DNA of 64,000 bases. Source: Aromatoleum buckelii. Lineage in GTDB: Bacteria > Pseudomonadota > Gammaproteobacteria > Burkholderiales > Rhodocyclaceae. Shown here piece by piece: positions 40,131-49,265 of the stretch. How positions within the stretch are numbered: the first letter of the stretch is position 1; each line of letters opens with the position of its first letter. The notes beneath the pieces were generated by a model, which was not told where the DNA came from, searched no databases, and saw only the letters and a list, made by a program, of their open reading frames with translations. The DNA is taken from positions 1,364,001 to 1,428,000 of the forward strand of contig NZ_WTVH02000010.1 of NCBI RefSeq assembly GCF_012910785.2, in the 5' to 3' direction. The translations under genes were made by a program, and so were the position numbers.

Positions 40131-40136
40131 TATAAT
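40131..40136 (+). promoter_or_regulatory. -10 box upstream of purL
   Basis: A perfect TATAAT stands 60 bp before the purL start in an otherwise GC-rich stretch. No convincing -35 sequence is visible 16-18 bp further up, so an activator may be needed or the box may be fortuitous. Confidence 0.45.
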
Positions 40137-40195
40137 TTCGCCCTTCCGACCGGCGAACCCTGTTCGCGTCCACTTTCCCCTTCGCAACGATAGAA

Positions 40196-43100
40196 ATGGC
40201 CGAAATCCTCAAGCTGCGCGGCGCTGCGGCGCTTTCTTCCTCCCGCCTCGCGCGCCTTTCCCGTTCCGCAGCCGACGCGCTGCCGAAGCTCAAGGGGCTG
40301 GCTGCGGAGTACTGGTATTTCGTCGAGCTCGCCGCGCCGCTGGCGACGGACGAACGCGACCGGCTCGTCGACCTGCTCGCGGCTGTCCCCGCGTCGCCGC
40401 AAGTGCCTCCCGGCATGCAGTTGCTCGTCGTGCCGCGGCTCGGGACGATCTCGCCGTGGTCGTCGAAGGCGACGGACATCGCGCGCCAGTGCGGCTTCGA
40501 CAAGGTGATGCGCATCGAGCGCGGCGTGTCGTATTCGCTCGACATGCGCAACGGACTCGACGACCGCCAGTACGCGGCGGTGCTGCCGCTGCTGCACGAT
40601 CGCATGACCGAGTCGGTGCTGGCGAGCCTCGACGTGGCCGAAGCGCTGTTCCATCACTACGAGCCGAAGCCGCTGATGTCGGTGGATGTGCTCGCCGGCG
40701 GGCGCGACGCCCTCGTCATGGCGAACGCCGAACTCGGCCTCGCGCTGTCCGACGACGAGATCGACTATCTCGTCGACAACTTCACCCGCATCGCGCGCAA
40801 TCCGACCGACGTCGAGCTGATGATGTTCGCGCAGGCCAACTCCGAACATTGCCGCCACAAGATCTTCAACGCCGACTGGGTCATCGACGCGCGGCCGATG
40901 GAGAAAACGCTGTTCGGCATGATCCGCGACACGCACAAGGCGCACCCTGAAGGCACCGTCGTCGCGTATTCGGACAACGCGTCGGTGATCGAGGGCGCGA
41001 CGATCGACCGCTTCTACGCGGACGCCGACGGCCAGTGGCACTTCCGCGCCGAAGAGACGCACATCCTGGCGAAAGTGGAGACGCACAACCACCCGACGGC
41101 GATCTCGCCGTTCCCCGGCGCCGCGACCGGCGCCGGCGGCGAGATCCGCGACGAAGGGGCGACCGGCCGCGGTTCGAAGCCGAAAGCCGGCCTGACCGGT
41201 TTTTCGGTATCCAACCTGAACATTCCGGAATTCGGGCAGCCGTGGGAAAAACCCTATGGCAAGCCCGACCGCATCGCCTCGGCGCTCGACATCATGATCG
41301 AAGGCCCGATCGGCGGCGCCGCGTTCAACAACGAATTCGGCCGGCCGAACCTCGCCGGCTACTTCCGCACGTTCGAGCAGGAAGTGCAGGGCGAAGTGCG
41401 CGGCTACCACAAGCCGATCATGATCGCGGGCGGTCTCGGCAGCATCCAGGCGCAGCAGTCGCACAAGGTGAAGTTCGCGCCCGGCACGCTGCTGATCCAG
41501 CTCGGCGGCCCCGGCATGCTGATCGGGCTGGGCGGCGGCGCGGCTTCGAGCATGGCGACCGGCACGAACACCGCCGACCTCGACTTCGCGTCGGTGCAGC
41601 GCGGCAACCCCGAGATCGAGCGCCGCTGCCAGGAAGTCATCGACTGCTGCTGGCAGCGCGGCGACGCGAACCCGATCCTCGCGATCCACGACGTCGGCGC
41701 GGGCGGGCTGTCGAATGCGATGCCGGAATTGGCGGAATCGGCCGGGCTGGGCGCGCATTTCGAGCTGCGCGAAATCCATATCGAGGAGCCGGGCATGAGC
41801 CCGCGCGAGATCTGGAGCAACGAGTCGCAGGAGCGCTACGTGCTCGCGATCGCGCCCGAGAGCCTCGCCGAATTCCGCGCGATCTGCGAGCGCGAGCGCT
41901 GCCCGTTCGCGGTGCTCGGCGAAGCGACCGCGGACGGCCACCTGACCGTCGCGGACCGCCACTTCGGCAACAAGCCCGTCGACATGGAAATGCAGGTGCT
42001 GCTCGGCAAGCCGCCGAAGATGACCCGCAACGTGTCGCGCCGCGCGGTGCATGTGCCGCCGTTCGACGTCACCGACATCGACCTGAAGGACGCTTGCCTG
42101 CGCGTGCTGCGCCTGCCGGCGGTCGCGAGCAAGAATTTCCTCATCACGATCGGCGACCGCTCGGTCGGCGGTCTGACGGCGCGCGACCAGATGGTCGGCC
42201 CGTGGCAGGTTCCGGTCGCCGACGTCGCGGTCACCGCGATGAGCTTTCACGGCTATCAGGGGGAAGCGTTCGCGATGGGCGAGCGCACGACAGTCGCATG
42301 TCTCGACGCGCCCGCTTCCGGGCGCATGGCGATCGGCGAGGCGGTGACGAACATCGCTGCCGCGGACATCGCCGACATCGCCCAAGTCAAGCTGTCGGCG
42401 AACTGGATGGCCGCGGCCGGGCATCGCGGCGAGGACGCGAAGCTGTTCGACACCGTCAGCGCCGTGTCGCAGTTCTGCCAGCAGGCCGGCCTCGCGATCC
42501 CGGTCGGCAAGGATTCGCTGTCGATGAAGACGACGTGGCAGGACGACGGCGAGAGCCGCCAGGTCGTCTCGCCGCTGTCGCTCGTCGTCACGGCGTTCGC
42601 GCCGGTCGCGGATATCCGTCGTACGCTCACGCCCCAGCTGCAGTTCCCTGAAGGCGTCGACACCGAGCTGCTGCTGATCGACCTCGGCAACGACCGCAAT
42701 CGCCTCGGCGGTTCGGCGCTCGCCCAAGTCTTCGGCTCGGTCGCGGAACACGCTCCCGACGTCGATGCGGCACAGCTCGCAAGGTTCTTCGGCCTGATCC
42801 AGCAGTTCCGCCGCGACGGTCTGCTGCTCGCGTACCACGACCGTGGTGACGGCGGCCTGTTCGCGACGCTGTGCGAGATGGCGTTCGCGTCGAAGTGCGG
42901 CCTGTCGGTGGTGCTCGACACCGTCTGCTACGACCAGTACATGAACGACGTCGACGGCCTCGACAAGAAGCCGGACACGATCAAGGGCCGCCTCAACGAC
43001 CGCCTGTTCGCCGGGCTGTTCGCCGAGGAGCTGGGCGCGGTGGTGCAGATCCGCCGCGCGGATCGGGCGCGCATCACGACGCCGCTGCGCGAAGCCGGCA

Positions 43101-44128
43101 TCGCCTACCACTTCCTCGGCGAGCCGAACGGCAAGGATGAGATCCGCTTCTGGCGCAACGCGAAGCTCGTGTTCAACGCACCGCGCGCCGAACTGCTGCA
43201 AGCGTGGTCCGAAACCGGCTACCGCATCGCGCGCCTGCGCGACGATGCCGATTGCGCGCGCGAGGAATTCGACGCACTCGCCGACGCGACGAACCCGGGG
43301 CTGAGCGTGGCTCTGACTTTCGATCCGGCCGACGATGTCGCCGCGCCGCTGATGGCGACCGGCGCGCGGCCGAAGATCGCGATCCTGCGCGAGCAGGGCG
43401 TCAATTCGCAGGCCGAGATGGCAGCAGCGTTCGAGCGCGCCGGTTTCGCCCCGTACGACGTGCATATGTCGGATCTGCAGGCCGGACGCCACCAGCTGAG
43501 TGATTTCCACGGCTTCGCCGCGTGCGGCGGTTTCTCGTACGGCGACGTGCTTGGCGCGGGTCAGGGGTGGGCGAAGTCGATCCTGTTCAACCCGGCGCTG
43601 CGCGGGCAATTCGAAGCCTTCTTCGCTCGTCCCGACACGTTCGCGCTCGGCGTGTGCAACGGTTGCCAGATGATGGCGCACCTCGCGTCGATCATCCCGG
43701 GCGCCGGGCACTGGCCGACTTTCCAGCGCAACCGCAGCGAGCAGTTCGAGGCGCGTTTCGTGATGGCCGAAGTGCTCGACAGCCCGTCGATCCTGTTCGC
43801 CGGCATGGCCGGAAGCCGCATGCCGATCGTCGTCAGCCACGGCGAAGGGCGGGCCATGTTCCGCGACGCTGCCGACCCCGAACGCGTTTTGACAGCGCTG
43901 CGCCATGTCGACAACCACGGCGTGCCGCCCGCGACCTATCCGTTCAACCCGAACGGTTCTCCGCAAGGATCGACCGGTTTTACCACTGCGGACGGCCGCT
44001 TCACGATCATGATGCCGCACCCGGAGCGCACGGTGCGGACGGTGCAGATGAGCTGGTATCCGGCCGGACTCGGCGAGGATTCGCCGTGGATGCGGATGTT
44101 CCGCAACGCGCGGCGCTGGCTGGGGTGA
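40196..44128 (+). CDS. purL: Phosphoribosylformylglycinamidine synthase
   Basis: A 1310-residue large-type PurL converting FGAR, glutamine and ATP to FGAM in purine synthesis. The N-terminal FGAR-AT domain is followed by two AIR-synthase-like halves ([36 protein letters not shown]) and a C-terminal class I glutaminase with the nucleophile in GVCNGCQMM and the His/Glu in [10 protein letters not shown]. Length matches the E. coli enzyme (1295). It appears to be a single-gene unit. Confidence 0.97.
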   Translation: MAEILKLRGAAALSSSRLARLSRSAADALPKLKGLAAEYWYFVELAAPLATDERDRLVDLLAAVPASPQVPPGMQLLVVPRLGTISPWSSKATDIARQCGFDKVMRIERGVSYSLDMRNGLDDRQYAAVLPLLHDRMTESVLASLDVAEALFHHYEPKPLMSVDVLAGGRDALVMANAELGLALSDDEIDYLVDNFTRIARNPTDVELMMFAQANSEHCRHKIFNADWVIDARPMEKTLFGMIRDTHKAHPEGTVVAYSDNASVIEGATIDRFYADADGQWHFRAEETHILAKVETHNHPTAISPFPGAATGAGGEIRDEGATGRGSKPKAGLTGFSVSNLNIPEFGQPWEKPYGKPDRIASALDIMIEGPIGGAAFNNEFGRPNLAGYFRTFEQEVQGEVRGYHKPIMIAGGLGSIQAQQSHKVKFAPGTLLIQLGGPGMLIGLGGGAASSMATGTNTADLDFASVQRGNPEIERRCQEVIDCCWQRGDANPILAIHDVGAGGLSNAMPELAESAGLGAHFELREIHIEEPGMSPREIWSNESQERYVLAIAPESLAEFRAICERERCPFAVLGEATADGHLTVADRHFGNKPVDMEMQVLLGKPPKMTRNVSRRAVHVPPFDVTDIDLKDACLRVLRLPAVASKNFLITIGDRSVGGLTARDQMVGPWQVPVADVAVTAMSFHGYQGEAFAMGERTTVACLDAPASGRMAIGEAVTNIAAADIADIAQVKLSANWMAAAGHRGEDAKLFDTVSAVSQFCQQAGLAIPVGKDSLSMKTTWQDDGESRQVVSPLSLVVTAFAPVADIRRTLTPQLQFPEGVDTELLLIDLGNDRNRLGGSALAQVFGSVAEHAPDVDAAQLARFFGLIQQFRRDGLLLAYHDRGDGGLFATLCEMAFASKCGLSVVLDTVCYDQYMNDVDGLDKKPDTIKGRLNDRLFAGLFAEELGAVVQIRRADRARITTPLREAGIAYHFLGEPNGKDEIRFWRNAKLVFNAPRAELLQAWSETGYRIARLRDDADCAREEFDALADATNPGLSVALTFDPADDVAAPLMATGARPKIAILREQGVNSQAEMAAAFERAGFAPYDVHMSDLQAGRHQLSDFHGFAACGGFSYGDVLGAGQGWAKSILFNPALRGQFEAFFARPDTFALGVCNGCQMMAHLASIIPGAGHWPTFQRNRSEQFEARFVMAEVLDSPSILFAGMAGSRMPIVVSHGEGRAMFRDAADPERVLTALRHVDNHGVPPATYPFNPNGSPQGSTGFTTADGRFTIMMPHPERTVRTVQMSWYPAGLGEDSPWMRMFRNARRWLG

Positions 44129-44164
44129 ACACGTCCGGCGGCCGGTCGCGGCCAGCCGCCGGGC

Positions 44165-44178
44165 TTGACTGCAGTCAA
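44165..44178. promoter_or_regulatory. Perfect 14-bp palindrome upstream of the copper cluster
   Basis: TTGACTGCAGTCAA reads the same on both strands. It lies 71 bp before the DUF2946 gene and about 20 bp before a TAGAAT-like -10 sequence, a plausible operator position for a dimeric metal regulator. No regulator gene is encoded in the cluster. Confidence 0.4.
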
Positions 44179-44249
44179 TGGCGCGTGCGGTTCAGCTGTT
44201 AGAATCGCCGCACCGTTTTGGTCAACCTTGGTCGCTCCGGTTTTCGCCG

Positions 44250-44636
44250 ATGTATTTCAAGCGTACGGCTCGCAGTTTCACCGCCTGGATCGCGCTGTTC
44301 GCGGTCCTGCTGGGTGCGCTTGCGCCGGCGCTGAGCCACGCGCTGTCACGCGCCGACGGCGAGAAGCGCCTGATCCAGGTGTGCACGGTCGCCGGCATGA
44401 AGATGGTCGCGGTCGATGATTCGCGCGACAAGGGCGAGGCCCACGTGTTTCCCGCCGAACGTTGTGCTTTCTGCGCGACGCACTGCGATGTGCCGACGCT
44501 TCCCGCGATGCCGTCCGCACCTTTCGCACTGAAAGGCCGTTCCGATCACCTTCCCCCGCTTTACCTCCACTCGCCGCGCCCGCTCTTCGCTTGGGCAGCG
44601 GCGCAGCCGCGCGCTCCACCGCTCCGGCGCGCCTGA
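44250..44636 (+). CDS. DUF2946-family exported protein
   Basis: A 128-residue protein with an N-terminal signal anchor (WIALFAVLLGALAPALSHA), a CTVAGMKMV segment and a CAFCATHCD cysteine/histidine motif that could bind metal. DUF2946 proteins are repeatedly found beside copper-related TonB receptors and PCuAC chaperones; their function is unknown. It is the first gene of a five-gene cluster. A 191-bp gap before the next gene holds nothing recognised. Confidence 0.8.
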   Translation: MYFKRTARSFTAWIALFAVLLGALAPALSHALSRADGEKRLIQVCTVAGMKMVAVDDSRDKGEAHVFPAERCAFCATHCDVPTLPAMPSAPFALKGRSDHLPPLYLHSPRPLFAWAAAQPRAPPLRRA

Positions 44637-44827
44637 GTGCCGTCCTGGGCGTCCCCGTCTCCTCGCATCCAGGAGACGGGGCACGGCCTGATGAGGCATT
44701 CCTGCCGAAACCCTTCCGCGGCATCCGCTCTCAATACATTCGCTCGCCCCGATCGCGTCGTCTCGCATCGGCCGCGCGAGCCTGTCAGGGCGGCTTGCGC
44801 GCCGATTTGCGAATCGATGGAGTGAAC

Positions 44828-45286
44828 ATGATGAAGAAGACCCTTGTAGTCAGCCTCTTTTCTGCCGTGCTGGCGGGCCCCGTACTCGCCCAGGTACAGG
44901 TCGAAGACCCCTGGGTGCGGGCGACGGTCGCCCAGCAGAAAGTCACTGGCGCCTTCATGCGCCTCACCGCGGCACAGGACGCGCGGCTCGTCTCGGCGGA
45001 CTCGCCCGTCGCGGGAAAAGTCGAGATACATGAGATGGTGATGGACAACGACGTCATGAAGATGCGTCGAGTGCCCGCGGTCGAGCTGCCGGCCGGGCAG
45101 GCCGTCGAGCTCGAACCCGGCGGGCATCACGTGATGCTGTTCGACCTGAAGCAACCCGTCCGCGTGGGCGACACGGTGCCGCTGACGCTGGTCGTCGAGA
45201 GCGGGGAGGGCAAGCGTGAGTCGATCGAGGTGGCGGCACCCGTGCGGCCGTTGAACCCGGCGGGCCGGGGGACTCATGGGCATTGA
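44828..45286 (+). CDS. PCuAC-type periplasmic copper(I) chaperone
   Basis: A 152-residue exported protein (signal peptide ending GPVLA-QVQ). The copper site is fully conserved: His68, ten residues, Met79, 21 residues, His101, one residue, Met103. PCuAC proteins deliver Cu(I) to the CuA or CuB sites of cytochrome oxidase. The ATG at 44828 is the first of two in tandem. The last 11 nt overlap the TonB receptor gene, which ties both to copper. Confidence 0.92.
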   Translation: MMKKTLVVSLFSAVLAGPVLAQVQVEDPWVRATVAQQKVTGAFMRLTAAQDARLVSADSPVAGKVEIHEMVMDNDVMKMRRVPAVELPAGQAVELEPGGHHVMLFDLKQPVRVGDTVPLTLVVESGEGKRESIEVAAPVRPLNPAGRGTHGH

Positions 45287-47387
45287 TACTTGGCGCAATG
45301 CGCTGGTGCTGTCATGCATCGGCGCGGCGAGTGGCGCCGCTGCGTCCGATGACGCTGCCACCGTTCTCGAACAGGTGACGGTCACCGCGACACGCGAAGA
45401 GGCGCGACTCGTCGAAACCCCGGCCTCGGTCGGCGTTGTCAAGGGGGAGGACATCGCGCTGGACAAGCCCGCCCACCCGGCGCAGGTGATGAGCCAGACA
45501 CCGGGCGTCGCGGTCGCGGTGACGAACGGGGAAGGCCACACGACGGCCATCCGCCAGCCGTTCACGACGAGCCCGGTCTATCTGTTCCTCGAGGACGGCA
45601 TCCCGTCACGTTCGACCGGTTTCTTCAACCACAACGGCCTGTACGAGATCAACATCCCGCAGGCCGGCGGCATCGAAGTCAATCGCGGCCCGTCGTCGGC
45701 GCTTTACGGGTCGGATGCGATCGGTGGCGTCGTCAACGTGCTGACGCGCACGCCGCCGACGAAGACGGAAGCGAACGGCTCGATTGAAGCCGGCGAGCAT
45801 GGCTGGCGGCGGGCGTTGCTTGGTGGCGGCAGCGGCTATGCCGACGGCGGCTGGCGGGCCGACCTGAACCTGACCCGGACGGAGGGCTGGCGCGACGACA
45901 CCGGCTACGACCGCACGAGCGGCACGCTGCGCTGGGATCACTTCATCGGCGACAGCACCTCGCTGAAGACTGTGCTGGGTTTCTCCGAGATCGACCAGGA
46001 CACCGGCGCGAACTCGCCGCTCGTGCGTGATGACTACCGGCACGATCCGACGAAGAACTACCTGCCGATCGCGTTCCGCAAGGTCAGCGCGCTGCGCCTG
46101 TCGACGAACTATGAACATGAGACGGCCGACTCGCTGCTGTCGATCACGCCGTACGTGCGCGACAACAGCATGGATCTCCTCGCGAGCTTCGCGCTGCGCT
46201 TCGACCCGACGATCGCCGAAACCGGCAACCGTTCGTACGGGCTGATGGCGAAGTGGCGCCGGGACTTCGCGCCGCTGCGCGCGCGCCTGATCGTCGGCGT
46301 CGATTTCGACCTGAGCCCGGGCGAGCGGCGCGAGAACCGCATCGACGCCACGACGCGCGGTAGCGGCGCGAGCCGGGAGTTCATCGCCTACACGGTCGGT
46401 CCGCGCATCTACGACTACGACGTCGAATATCGCGGCATTTCGCCGTACGTCCATGGCGAAATCTCGCCGACCGACAAGCTGCGGCTGACCGCCGGCCTGC
46501 GCTACGACGACATGCGCTACGAGCTCGACAACAAACTCGGCGCCGGCGAGGTCGTGCAGGTCGGGAGCAACTTCTACGGCCAGGCGGGGAACACCCGCGT
46601 CAGCTATCGCCGCGCGACGCCGAAACTTGGCGCGACGTACGCGCTCGGCGAGAACACGCATTTTTTCGCGTCGTACAACCAAGCTTTCCGCGCTCCGTCC
46701 GAATCGCAGATCTTCCGCCCGTCGCGCGCCGGGAGCCTCGAAGCCGCCCGCGCCCTGACGCAGTCGGCGCTCGAGCTCGACGCGATCAAGGCCGAGCAGT
46801 ACGAGCTCGGCGTGCGCGGCGTCGTGGCCGGCCTGTCGTACGACCTCGTCGCGTACGAGCTGACCAAGCGCGACGACATCGTCAGCCAGCGCGACCCGGT
46901 CACGACGCAGACGATCACGACGAACGCCGGCGAGACGCGCCACCGCGGCGTCGAGCTCGGGCTCGGTGCGCCGCTCGCGAGGCAGCTGCGGCTGGATCTC
47001 GCGTTGTCGTACGCACGGCACGAGTTTGTCGACTGGGTGACCGCGCAGGGTGACTTCGGCGGCAAGGAACAGCAAAGCGCGCCGCGGCTGATGTCGAATG
47101 CGCGGCTGACGTGGACGCCGACCGATGCGTTCCGTGCCCAGCTCGAGTGGACGAGGATCGGCTCGTACTGGCTCGACGACAGCAACACCGTGAAGTACGG
47201 CGGACACGATCTTCTGAACCTGCGCGGTAACTTCGCGCTGACGTCGGCCGTTTCGCTGTTCGGCAGCGTCAACAACCTCACCGACCGGCGTTACGCGGAC
47301 AGCGCGCAGCTGTCTACGGGCAGCACGCCGGCCTACTCGCCAGGCTCGCCGCGCACGATGATCGCGGGAGTCGAGGCGAAATGGTGA
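45276..47387 (+). CDS. TonB-dependent receptor, probably for copper
   Basis: A 703-residue outer-membrane receptor: signal peptide (about 1-23), TonB-box-like EQVTVTATR, plug domain (about 40-160; PGVAVAVTNGEG, VNRGPSSALYGSDAIGGVVN) and a beta-barrel ending in VEAKW with a C-terminal aromatic. Its plug has the usual YGSDAIGG motif. The substrate cannot be read from sequence; copper or a copper chelate is inferred from overlap with the PCuAC gene and from the DUF2946 neighbour. Confidence 0.8.
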   Translation: MGIDTWRNALVLSCIGAASGAAASDDAATVLEQVTVTATREEARLVETPASVGVVKGEDIALDKPAHPAQVMSQTPGVAVAVTNGEGHTTAIRQPFTTSPVYLFLEDGIPSRSTGFFNHNGLYEINIPQAGGIEVNRGPSSALYGSDAIGGVVNVLTRTPPTKTEANGSIEAGEHGWRRALLGGGSGYADGGWRADLNLTRTEGWRDDTGYDRTSGTLRWDHFIGDSTSLKTVLGFSEIDQDTGANSPLVRDDYRHDPTKNYLPIAFRKVSALRLSTNYEHETADSLLSITPYVRDNSMDLLASFALRFDPTIAETGNRSYGLMAKWRRDFAPLRARLIVGVDFDLSPGERRENRIDATTRGSGASREFIAYTVGPRIYDYDVEYRGISPYVHGEISPTDKLRLTAGLRYDDMRYELDNKLGAGEVVQVGSNFYGQAGNTRVSYRRATPKLGATYALGENTHFFASYNQAFRAPSESQIFRPSRAGSLEAARALTQSALELDAIKAEQYELGVRGVVAGLSYDLVAYELTKRDDIVSQRDPVTTQTITTNAGETRHRGVELGLGAPLARQLRLDLALSYARHEFVDWVTAQGDFGGKEQQSAPRLMSNARLTWTPTDAFRAQLEWTRIGSYWLDDSNTVKYGGHDLLNLRGNFALTSAVSLFGSVNNLTDRRYADSAQLSTGSTPAYSPGSPRTMIAGVEAKW

Positions 47388-47452
47388 CCGTCGGGACGGT
47401 GACCGCGCGAGAGCCTGCGCGCATGGGCGCCGGCAACGGGGAGGGTGCGGCA

Positions 47453-48661
47453 ATGACGATGAAACGAAAGGGCAGAGTGGGCCGGTTTGTCGCCATGATG
47501 CTGCTCGCGCTGGGATGCGCGACGGGAGCTTTCGCGCAGCATGCCGATCACGCGGCCGGGAAAACCGCTGCGGTTCGGCCGGCGAAGCCGGAGCTCGGCA
47601 CGAGCGCGGCATTCGGCCCGGACGGCGTGCTGTACGCGGTTTCGAAGGATGGCCAGCACGTCGTCCTCCAGCGCAGCGCCGACGCCGGGGCGAGCTGGGA
47701 CGCGCCCGTGACCGTCAATGCCGAGCCGGAAGCGATTTCCGCCGACGGCGAGAATCGCCCGAAGATCGCGTTCGCGCCGGACGGCAGCGTGCTGGTGTCG
47801 TGGACGCGACCGCTGGCGAAGCCTTTCACCGGGGAGATCCGTTTTGCGCGCGCGGATACCGGGCAAGGCTTCGGCGCTCCGATCACCGTTCACCGCGACC
47901 GCCAGGAGATCACCCACCGCTTCGAGACGATGACGGTCAGCGGCAGCGGGCAGGTCGTGCTCGCGTGGATCGACAAGCGCGACCTGGAAGCCGCGCAGGG
48001 CGCGAAGCGGGATTACCGCGGCGCGGCGATCTATGCGGCAGTGTCCGACGACGGCGGGCGGACGTTCCGGCCCGAAGTGAAGGTCGGCGACCATTCCTGC
48101 GAGTGCTGCCGCATCGCGATCGCGAACGATGTGGACGGCTTGCCATTGATGCTGTGGCGGCACGTGTTCGAGCCGAACGAGCGCGACCATGCGCTGGCGA
48201 AGCTCGGCCATGACGGGACGCCCGGTCCGGTCGCGCGCGCAACATTCGACCACTGGCGCGTCGACGCCTGCCCGCACCACGGTCCGTCGCTCGCGGTTTT
48301 CGGTGACGGCACGCGTCACGCAGTGTGGTTCAACGAGAAGGACGGCGAGGGGCGGGTGTTCTACGGCCGCCTGAAAGAGGGGCGCGTCGAGGGACAGCGC
48401 ACGGTCGGCGGCGAACGCGCCGCGCACGCCGACATCGCTGTCGGCGGGGAGCGCGTCGCGATCGTGTGGAAGGAGTTCGATGGCGAACGGACGCAGCTGC
48501 GTGCGGAGGTGTCCGACGACAACGGCGGGCAGTTCCGCAGCCTGTCGCTCGCCGCGACCGAGGGTGCGTCGGACCAGCCGCGGGTGATCCGGCGCGGCGC
48601 CGAGCTGCTTGCGTTCTGGCGCACTCGGAATGAAGGCATGAAAGGGTACTGGCTGCGATGA
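47453..48661 (+). CDS. Secreted sialidase-like beta-propeller protein
   Basis: A 402-residue exported protein (signal peptide ending GAFAQ) with BNR/Asp-box-like repeats (SADAGASWDAP, SDDGGRTFRPE, SDDNGGQFRSL) and a CECCRIAI cysteine cluster that could hold metal. The exo-sialidase-type fold is recognised but there is no reason to expect sialidase activity. The ATG at 47453 follows GGGGAGGG. Its stop overlaps the start of the thioredoxin-like gene (ATGA). Confidence 0.78.
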   Translation: MTMKRKGRVGRFVAMMLLALGCATGAFAQHADHAAGKTAAVRPAKPELGTSAAFGPDGVLYAVSKDGQHVVLQRSADAGASWDAPVTVNAEPEAISADGENRPKIAFAPDGSVLVSWTRPLAKPFTGEIRFARADTGQGFGAPITVHRDRQEITHRFETMTVSGSGQVVLAWIDKRDLEAAQGAKRDYRGAAIYAAVSDDGGRTFRPEVKVGDHSCECCRIAIANDVDGLPLMLWRHVFEPNERDHALAKLGHDGTPGPVARATFDHWRVDACPHHGPSLAVFGDGTRHAVWFNEKDGEGRVFYGRLKEGRVEGQRTVGGERAAHADIAVGGERVAIVWKEFDGERTQLRAEVSDDNGGQFRSLSLAATEGASDQPRVIRRGAELLAFWRTRNEGMKGYWLR

Positions 48662-49128
48662 AACGACTGAAAAACCTGCTGGCGGCAATCCTCTGGATGA
48701 GCGCCGCGACGTGTTCGGCGAACGACTTCGTGCCGCTCCACCGGGCGGCTGCCACGGCGGTCGCCGATCCGGCCAGCCACGCCCGGCCGACGATCGTCGC
48801 GCTGTGGTCGTCCGAGTGTGTGCACTGCAAGAAAAACCTGAAGCTTTTCGCGGAGATGGCGAAAGCGCATCCGCGCCTCCAGCTGATCACGGTCGCAGTC
48901 GAGCCGGCCGACGAAGGACTCGCCGCGCCGCTCGACCGCGCCGGAGTCACGGGGAAGCGTTTTGCCTACGGAGACGAGTCGCCCGAAGCACTCGCCTATG
49001 CGCTCGACGCGAAATGGCGCGGCGAACTGCCGCGGACGCTTCTTTTTGACGGACGCGGGGCAAGGGAGGCGGTGTCGGGCGTCGTCGCGGAGGCGGTAGT
49101 GCTTCGCGCGCTCGGCTTGCAGAAATAG
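48658..49128 (+). CDS. Exported thioredoxin-like (TlpA-type) protein
   Basis: A 156-residue protein with a signal peptide and one thioredoxin fold. The redox motif is CVHC (Cys54, Cys57) in LWSSECVHCKKNL, unlike the CPPC or CGPC of classical members. TlpA/Sco-like thiol oxidoreductases keep copper-site cysteines reduced during oxidase assembly, which fits the PCuAC context. It is the last gene of the cluster. Confidence 0.82.
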   Translation: MKRLKNLLAAILWMSAATCSANDFVPLHRAAATAVADPASHARPTIVALWSSECVHCKKNLKLFAEMAKAHPRLQLITVAVEPADEGLAAPLDRAGVTGKRFAYGDESPEALAYALDAKWRGELPRTLLFDGRGAREAVSGVVAEAVVLRALGLQK

Positions 49129-49228
49129 CGCCAGTCGGGAGGCGGGGACTGTGCGATGCGTGGCGCACGACAGGGCGCGGAAGTCCTGCGCACACGGTGC
49201 GGCACGCCGGGAACGACGTGTTACATCG

Positions 49229-49256
49229 CTTCCGTCACCGACAATCGTGACGGAAG
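49229..49256. terminator. Perfect hairpin between convergent genes
   Basis: CTTCCGTCAC and GTGACGGAAG form a 10-bp perfect stem around an 8-nt loop. It lies 9 bp past the end of the ETF-QO gene and 100 bp past the thioredoxin-like gene. No T-run follows on either strand, so it may act with Rho or be a protein site. Confidence 0.5.
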
Positions 49257-49265
49257 TGCACTCGA

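Noticed and set aside
39860-44020. A 1386-codon open frame on the minus strand opposite purL
   Set aside because: Low-complexity Arg/Ala/Asp/His composition and exact opposition to a certain gene show it to be a frame shadow of high-G+C coding DNA.
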